A stretch of 64,000 nt of DNA from Flaccisagitta enflata (taxonomy: Eukaryota > Chaetognatha > Sagittoidea > Aphragmophora), in assembly GCA_965153355.1 (NCBI GenBank), contig OZ231126.1, positions 49,600,001-49,664,000 of the forward strand, read 5' to 3'. The notes beneath the pieces are model-generated. The model did no database searches. It saw only the letters and a program-made list of their open reading frames with translations, and was not told the origin of the DNA. Positions 59,182 to 64,000 of this stretch are shown piece by piece. Positions within the stretch are counted from its first letter, which is position 1, and every line of letters begins with the position of its first letter. The position numbers and the translations under genes were made by a program.

Positions 59182-59613
59182 TTAGAATGATACGGCAAGC
59201 GATTGTAAAACTTTTTTGCGTGATCTACTAAAGATATCAGTGAGTGACCTGTAGCCAAAAGACTCGCGTAATTGTCGTATGCTCTCCCACCTATTGTACC
59301 CAAATATCAGGCGCAAAGCATCATTGTCGACATTGACGACGGTATTGCAATTTTGGATTTGTCGAGAAAAATAATCCTTCACTGCACAGGCATAAGAAAG
59401 AGTCGGTATGCAATTAGAATACAATAACTCCAGAGGGTTTTCTTCACTAGGTTTGTTAACTACGGTTAGGATGGAATTTGATGCTCGATAGAATTTAACG
59501 AGGTCATTTTCGCATGAGAAAGAAAAGCCTTTGTCGTTGCAAGTGAAACAAAACCCCTCACCAACACTGAAGAATGAGTAAGTTATAGAAAAGGGTCTTT
59601 TGAACCCTCACTT
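59182..59613 (-). pseudogene. C-terminal fragment of a LINE ORF2
   Basis: Minus frame, open from after a TGA near 59613, reads FKRPFSITYSFFSVGEGFCF, TCNDKGFSFSCENDLVKFYR, SNCIPTLSYACAVKDYFSRQ, DALRLIFGYNRWESIRQLRE and SFGYRSLTDIFSRSRKKVL. 'SNCIPTL.Y', 'N.A.R.IFGYNRWES' and the C..C spacing are typical of the region after RT in Jockey/CR1-like ORF2 proteins. No RT motif is present and the only in-frame ATG candidates are internal, so this is a dead 5'-truncated copy of about 140 codons. Confidence 0.7.
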
Positions 59614-59695
59614 TACTGACAAGTCACTATCTTGGAAAAAGAAATCTTTACACTTTGAATAAAAGTTCATTTATTGACGTAAAAATGAATACATA

Positions 59696-59812
59696 TCAAT
59701 TGAAAATCCATTGATATCTAGAGTGAGCCCCCTTTGATTTTACCACAGCCGCCATTCATCAGGGCAGCCTTTTGTAAAGCTTCTTGAGGTACTCTGGAGT
59801 GATGGAGCTCCA
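59696..59812 (-). pseudogene. Tc1/mariner transposase C-terminal remnant with two CGA-to-TGA stops
   Basis: Minus frame reads WSSITPEYLKKLYKRLP, two TGA codons, then MAAVVKSKGAHSRY. Family proteins have RR where the two stops sit (P-R-R-M-A-A-V-I-K-A-K-G-G-H-T-K-Y), so both stops fit CGA to TGA change, as from CpG deamination. Confidence 0.68.
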
Positions 59813-59980
59813 GAGCCCAGACCTTTTCTCGACTTCTTTCCTTTGCTACGATTAGACTCAAAACCCCAAATAGACTCCACAAATCATAGAAAAATAGTGG
59901 ACATAAATGAAGCCCGTCAAATTTGCAAGCAGTCTACGCAAACTGCATCTGTCTAGCTCATCTCATTTAGAAGTAATTCA

Positions 59981-60820
59981 AACAAGCCCGACCGGGCAAT
60001 GATGCGTCCTGACTGTGTCTCTGCGTGTATTGAATCTTATGCTTGATGTTTCCGGTTTGTTGTAACAGGAAAGCTGATACTAAAGGGTTCGGGTGTGTCA
60101 ATATGCAAAAGGTTTTTTGATGAGACCATCAACATCAGACAGCATGAGGTATTAAATTTTAAAACCTTTAGCATTTTTATTTTATCAAAATTTATTCATC
60201 TTCCATTTTTTTCAAAACCCCTATTTAGACGCTAATTTGTATATTGTTGTGTTGATGATTTTCCATCAGTATCATTGTTACTGAACTTAATCAGATTCAA
60301 CACATGAATATCTTGGTGCTAATTCAAGTTGCAACAAAGTAACGGTTGTTTATTTATCACCAAAGTTGTATAAAGAGACAACAACCAATTTTTTTTGTAG
60401 AAATTATGAGTCTTATTTTCACCAAAACTCAGTGCAGATGCTGACAGTATATATATTTTTGACAATCTTTTCTTGCGCTAAAAAAATGGAAGATGAAGGA
60501 AATTTTAAAAGATAAAAACGCTAAAAATCTTAAAATCGTTTTGTTTATACTCCCTGATGTCGATGATCTAATCAAACATACTTTTGCATATTGACACACC
60601 CGACTAAAGGGTAGCAGCAAACCGGGCTTACTTGACTTAAAAGAAAAGTATACAAAGATATGACAAAAAAATTTAATTGTGGAGGTGGGAAGGATGGGAG
60701 CTTAATCAACTAAGACAAAAAAAACAGGACAGAGAGAACTGACCTTGAGGAATGGACACACAGATGGACAGACGGACAGACCCTCTTATACAGATAGAGA
60801 TGCGAAGACGCATCTAAAAA
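59981..60820 (-). mobile_element. Hairpin-capped element, family C, split by a 515-bp MITE
   Basis: AACAAGCCCGACCGGGCAAT with hairpin 59986-59997, subterminal GATGCGTCC (60001-60009), GACAGACGGACAG core, head AGATGCG-AAGA-CGCATCT (60798-60815) and AAAAA. Subtracting the MITE and one target duplication leaves 316 bp, close to the 301- and 307-bp copies. Confidence 0.8.
60089..60603. mobile_element. 515-bp MITE with 9-bp target duplication (Mutator-like size)
   Basis: Ends TCGGGTGTGTCAATATGCAA and TTGCATATTGACACACCCGA, flanked by CTAAAGGGT at 60080-60088 and 60604-60612. Further inward GATGAGACCATCAACATCAG is mirrored by CTGATGTCGATGATCTAATC. A 9-bp duplication fits MULE-type elements. Confidence 0.85.
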
Positions 60821-60825
60821 TGGTT

Positions 60826-60950
60826 GGGGGCGTTGGTGGGTGATTTGAGATGGCTTGATGTGATTTTAGCAGAGGCGTAACGGACACACGGATGGACGGA
60901 CCAACGGACGGACAAACCCTCTTATAGAGATGCGAGGACGCATCTAAAAA
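60826..60950 (-). mobile_element. Hairpin-capped element, family C (extra head in tandem)
   Basis: GTAACGGACACACGGATGG, GACGGACCAACGGACGG, CTCTTATAGAGATGCGAGGA head hairpin (60928-60945) and AAAAA directly follow the previous copy. Confidence 0.65.
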
Positions 60951-62018
60951 GAGTGAAGTGATATTGTTAAAGATCATGTAAAAGTGAAAAAAGCTAAATT
61001 GAAAGATTTCATTCAAAAGTGAAAATTTTTTGAACGCATTGAGTTAGAGAGATGCGGTTTGCAAATTTGCAAATTTGAAGGGCTTTAATTTCGTCACCAA
61101 TTTTTTAAAGACTGGGCGCATGTAATCCAAGATATTTGTTAAAACGTAAGTAAAGATTTCTTTTTCCAAGATAGTACTACGCACTTGTTTTCCATTTAGC
61201 AAACTCTTTCGACAAAAATCCATTCTGAGTCTAATCCGAAACATAAATGCTTACAAAAATAGATGAGGGCAAATGATGGTTAGTTTTGTCGTGGGGGGGA
61301 GGGGTGTTGGAATTCTTTGTAGGGAGAAACTTTTCCCTTTTTCGCCATTTGGGCTGAACATGCAAAAAAAAAAAAAAAAAAAAAAAAAAGATAAAAAACA
61401 CCCTTACAACGTTCATGGCACCCAATGTAGCGATTCAATGGAGAAATGAGGAGAACAAGAAGCCATTCTTTGCGCGTGTTTTCACGTAAGCTTCAGACCA
61501 TCATTCATACTATCAATTGGAAATATCCTATTGTTTTTATCAAGTGGGGTAAATAAACGCGGCAAACACGGACACAAACACATACGGACACACACAAACA
61601 CACACGGTTACACACAAATACACACGGACACACACGGACACACTCAAACACACACAAACACACACAAACACACACGGACACAAACACACACGGACAAAAA
61701 CATATTACTCAGTACCTTTGATTAGAATGTCCGGCGGTCGCTTTAAGCTTGACCTCGATTCTATCCTTTAGGGGTATGGTTTTTTAACAATGTTTCCCTC
61801 GGGTGATTTATTGAATTTTGGTTAAACAGGTAACAATCATTTGCCCTTGACTACTTTTGGTGAGCAATTTGCTTTTTGGGTAGATGGAAAGGAAGTTTTT
61901 CAGATTCTGTTTTATGGAAAACTAGGAGTGGTGCGCGTAATAACTGGTCAGTAAGGGTTCACAAGGCCCTCTTCCATTTATGTCAGTGTTGGTATAGTGA
62001 GGGATTTTGTTCCACCTA
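60951..62018. other. No gene; A-run and CACACGGA minisatellite
   Basis: Poly(A) at 61362-61389 and ACACACGGACACAAACAC repeats at 61565-61700. Nothing else recognised. Confidence 0.6.
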
Positions 62019-62147
<129 letters not shown>

Positions 62148-62227
62148 CATAGCAGACTTACCGATTTGGACATACCTGGCTGGTGTCATGCTAAGCCAAC
62201 CATGGACGGGGTGAAATTCATCAATTT

Positions 62228-63191
62228 TAACCTTGGGGAAATAAAAAATGGCGGATTTTTAAAACCTTTCTTCTGAACCTCAACGTAAGAAAAATAGGTT
62301 AAAATTGGTGATGCCTGGAAAGCTCTTCGAAAGATCTTTCATTTGAGTTGTGTCTGGAAATTCTAGCTCAAATGGTTTGGAAGCTACAGTGATTTGAATA
62401 AGACTACTCATTTTCTGGTCTGCCCGTATCTCAATGGAAAGGAATTGGAAAAAAATTTAAAGTCATAATAAAGATAGAAGACTTAATCCGATTGTCACAA
62501 AATTTTAGGTGGTAATTAGGTTGTATGTCATCTCATACCAGTTAAAATTTTGTGTTAATCGGATGATTTTTACTATGGTTTTCATACTTTTTTATTCCAG
62601 ATCTTAGAAAAATAGACCAAAATTGACATCCTTTGCTTCAGTTGCATATATTTCTCTACTGTCTTAACAAAACATTTTCTTTGATGATCCAGCCTAAAGA
62701 TCTTTCCCAGAGCTTAAAAACCATCATGAATTTGATATGATTTTTATCAAATTTTCTTTGTCATAATGATTTAAAATGAAACAGGTTGTTGTCTCATTAC
62801 CTCTGGTTTTTCTTGCAAATTTCCAAATCTTTCTCATGATAAAAAGGATAGAAAAAATTGACCGATTTGGATCATTTTTTAGGAGCTGTTAGATGAAGGT
62901 ATGTATTGCTTTCAGTTCAAATTTGATCTAAATCAGAGAAGTTTTACTATGGTTTTTGGATATTCTTTTTTAAGCAATCATTCTTCATATGAGGTCAGAG
63001 CAGAAAAGGGGTAGTCTCATTTAAATAGCTCTAACTTTTAAACGGTTTGAGCCAGAGTTTCCAGACACATCTCAAATGAAAGATCTTTCGAAGAACTTTC
63101 TAAACATCACCAATTTTGATTAGTTTTTCTCAATTTAAGGTAGATAGAATTAGTTTTCAAAATTCCGCCATTTTTTATTTCCCCAAGGTTA
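62228..63191. mobile_element. TA-flanked MITE, family D, 964 bp
   Basis: TAACCTTGGGGAAATAAAAA and TTTTTATTTCCCCAAGGTTA, with ATGGCGGATTTTTAAAACC against TTTTCAAAATTCCGCCAT. Inner AGCTCTTCGAAAGATCTTTC is mirrored by GAAAGATCTTTCGAAGAACT. It has the same ends as 31785-32395 but a longer middle. Confidence 0.85.
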
Positions 63192-63360
63192 CATGTTTGA
63201 AAATTGAGCAAGACCATACGTCATCATGTAGCTTAGCTATTATTACATACGGATCCGGTTACGAATCGTCATCGCAAGCACCGGTAGTATAATACTGAAA
63301 ACGATTTGTATTTTCATGATGGAGAGTACAGTGCAGAAAGCAAAAAACGAACAATTTTGC

Positions 63361-63400
63361 CTAAATTTTCGATAACCACTTTGGGCATCATCATCAGAGG
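63361..63400 (-). ncRNA. Hammerhead-ribozyme-like motif upstream of the second Penelope-like element
   Basis: Minus strand reads CTGATGA (63391-63397), then GATGCC and GGTTATC capable of a stem II, then GAAA (63367-63370). CUGAUGA...GAAA is the canonical hammerhead core. As in the first element, it lies 5' of the ORF in antisense orientation. Confidence 0.45.
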
Positions 63401-63497
63401 CAGAATGGGAGAAAGAGAGAGAGAGAGGAGAATTTAAAGGGTAAAGAGAGACAATTGGGGATTGGAGAGAGAGGAGAGAAACAGATGGTTTGGTCAA

Positions 63498-64000
63498 ATG
63501 ACCAGAAAGCCCAAGAATGAAGTCCATCCCCGGGTTCAATTCACCCGGGAAGAGGAAGAGGACAAGTCCATTGCTTTTCTAGACGTCTACCTAACCCGCC
63601 AAGATAATGGTTCCATCTCCACCCGTGTTTACCGTAAAAGCAGCAATACAAACATTACCATCAAGCCCCAATCTTGCCAAAACCCCCTAACCATCATAGC
63701 CACATTTAAGGGTGAACTTTGCCGTGCCCACAAGCTCTGCTCCTCCCCTGAACAAACCCAAAAAGAAATTAACTTCCTCTTAGATTTATATCAAGACAAT
63801 GGCCATGACAGAGCCAAACTCGCGGCCATTGCTGCCGAATATAAACCCCCATCCACATCTCAGGCCAAGAAAAAAGATCGAACCAAACGCATACAAACCA
63901 GCAGACAAGGCAACAATGAGGAAACCATACCCGAGAATCTGTTTGATGTGCTCCCTTTTAAAGATGATAACTCAACAGACGAGGAATATAAACCATTCGC
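63498..64000 (+). CDS. Penelope-like retroelement protein, 5' truncated, runs off the window
   Basis: Open frame from ATG 63498 to the window end (167 codons). It reads VHPRVQFTREEEEDKSIAFL, DVYLTRQDNGSISTRVYRKS, IATFKGELCRAHKLCSS and FLLDLYQDNGHDRAKLAAIA. FLDV..TR..DGS..T.VYRK, FKGEL.RA..LCS and the following DNGH segment are typical of Penelope-type RTs after the catalytic core. The YxDD region is missing. A GIY-YIG domain would lie beyond the window. Upstream GA-rich sequence (63405-63480) resembles the other element's terminal repeat. The ATG is simply the first in frame, not a proven start. Confidence 0.82.
   Translation, partial: MTRKPKNEVHPRVQFTREEEEDKSIAFLDVYLTRQDNGSISTRVYRKSSNTNITIKPQSCQNPLTIIATFKGELCRAHKLCSSPEQTQKEINFLLDLYQDNGHDRAKLAAIAAEYKPPSTSQAKKKDRTKRIQTSRQGNNEETIPENLFDVLPFKDDNSTDEEYKPF

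Noticed and set aside
63243-63539. 98-codon minus-strand ORF at the second Penelope-like element
   Set aside because: Reads the GA-rich terminal-repeat region antisense; the plus-strand frame carries the recognisable RT motifs.

Overview
This window looks like repeat-dominated intergenic DNA from a eukaryote, most likely an invertebrate animal. The evidence is eukaryotic mobile elements of several classes: Penelope-like retroelements with a GIY-YIG nuclease, LINE 3' ends, Tc1/mariner remnants, hAT-, PIF/Harbinger- and Mutator-like non-autonomous elements, and a retrotransposon gag. They sit among very long GA, CA, CTT, CAA and TCA microsatellites. I see no intact host gene, no rRNA and no convincing tRNA. 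The species cannot be named from this sequence.

Layout. 0-5 kb: a minisatellite split by a LINE 3' fragment, a tRNA-like A/B-box pair, and a gag-like ORF on the minus strand (2783-3922). 5-15 kb: short hairpin-capped repeats, a TA-flanked MITE with another element nested in its terminal repeat, and a 1.2-kb polypyrimidine tract. 16-20 kb: a 1.66-kb satellite of 81-bp units, a 505-bp near-palindromic MITE, and a 1.24-kb MITE holding two nested elements, one a hAT MITE with a perfect 8-bp target duplication. 21-32 kb: CAA and GA arrays, 154-bp tandem repeats, 'GGGCAGCGGCC' elements, and a duplicated block with the C-terminus of a LINE of the restriction-like-endonuclease type. 32-41 kb: four MITEs, long CA/GT and GTT/CTT arrays, and nested hairpin-capped elements. 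41.8-45.3 kb: a large inverted-repeat structure built on TGTTTATAAACA palindromes, enclosing a 5'-truncated Penelope-like element with 205-bp inverted terminal repeats. 46-55 kb: further nested hairpin-capped elements, long GA/GT/CA arrays and a MITE in a 28-bp minisatellite. 55.26-58.99 kb: a 3.7-kb hAT-like element with a perfect 8-bp target duplication. 59-61 kb: LINE and Tc1 remnants and a hairpin-capped element split by a 515-bp MITE with a 9-bp target duplication. 62-64 kb: another MITE, then a second Penelope-like element that runs off the end.

The main observation is a superfamily of short (about 130-335 bp) elements in more than 25 full or partial copies and several sequence-divergent families. 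All share one plan: a T-run; a head hairpin; 'CTATAAG' or a close variant; a core of (GTCCGTCGGTC)n-like repeats; a second copy of the hairpin arm near the other end; a second hairpin; and CTTGTT. The arms differ between families with changes on both sides of the stem. Three nested insertions show insertion into A/T runs without an obvious target duplication. This fits non-autonomous Helentron-like (HINE) elements, but no transposase is visible here.
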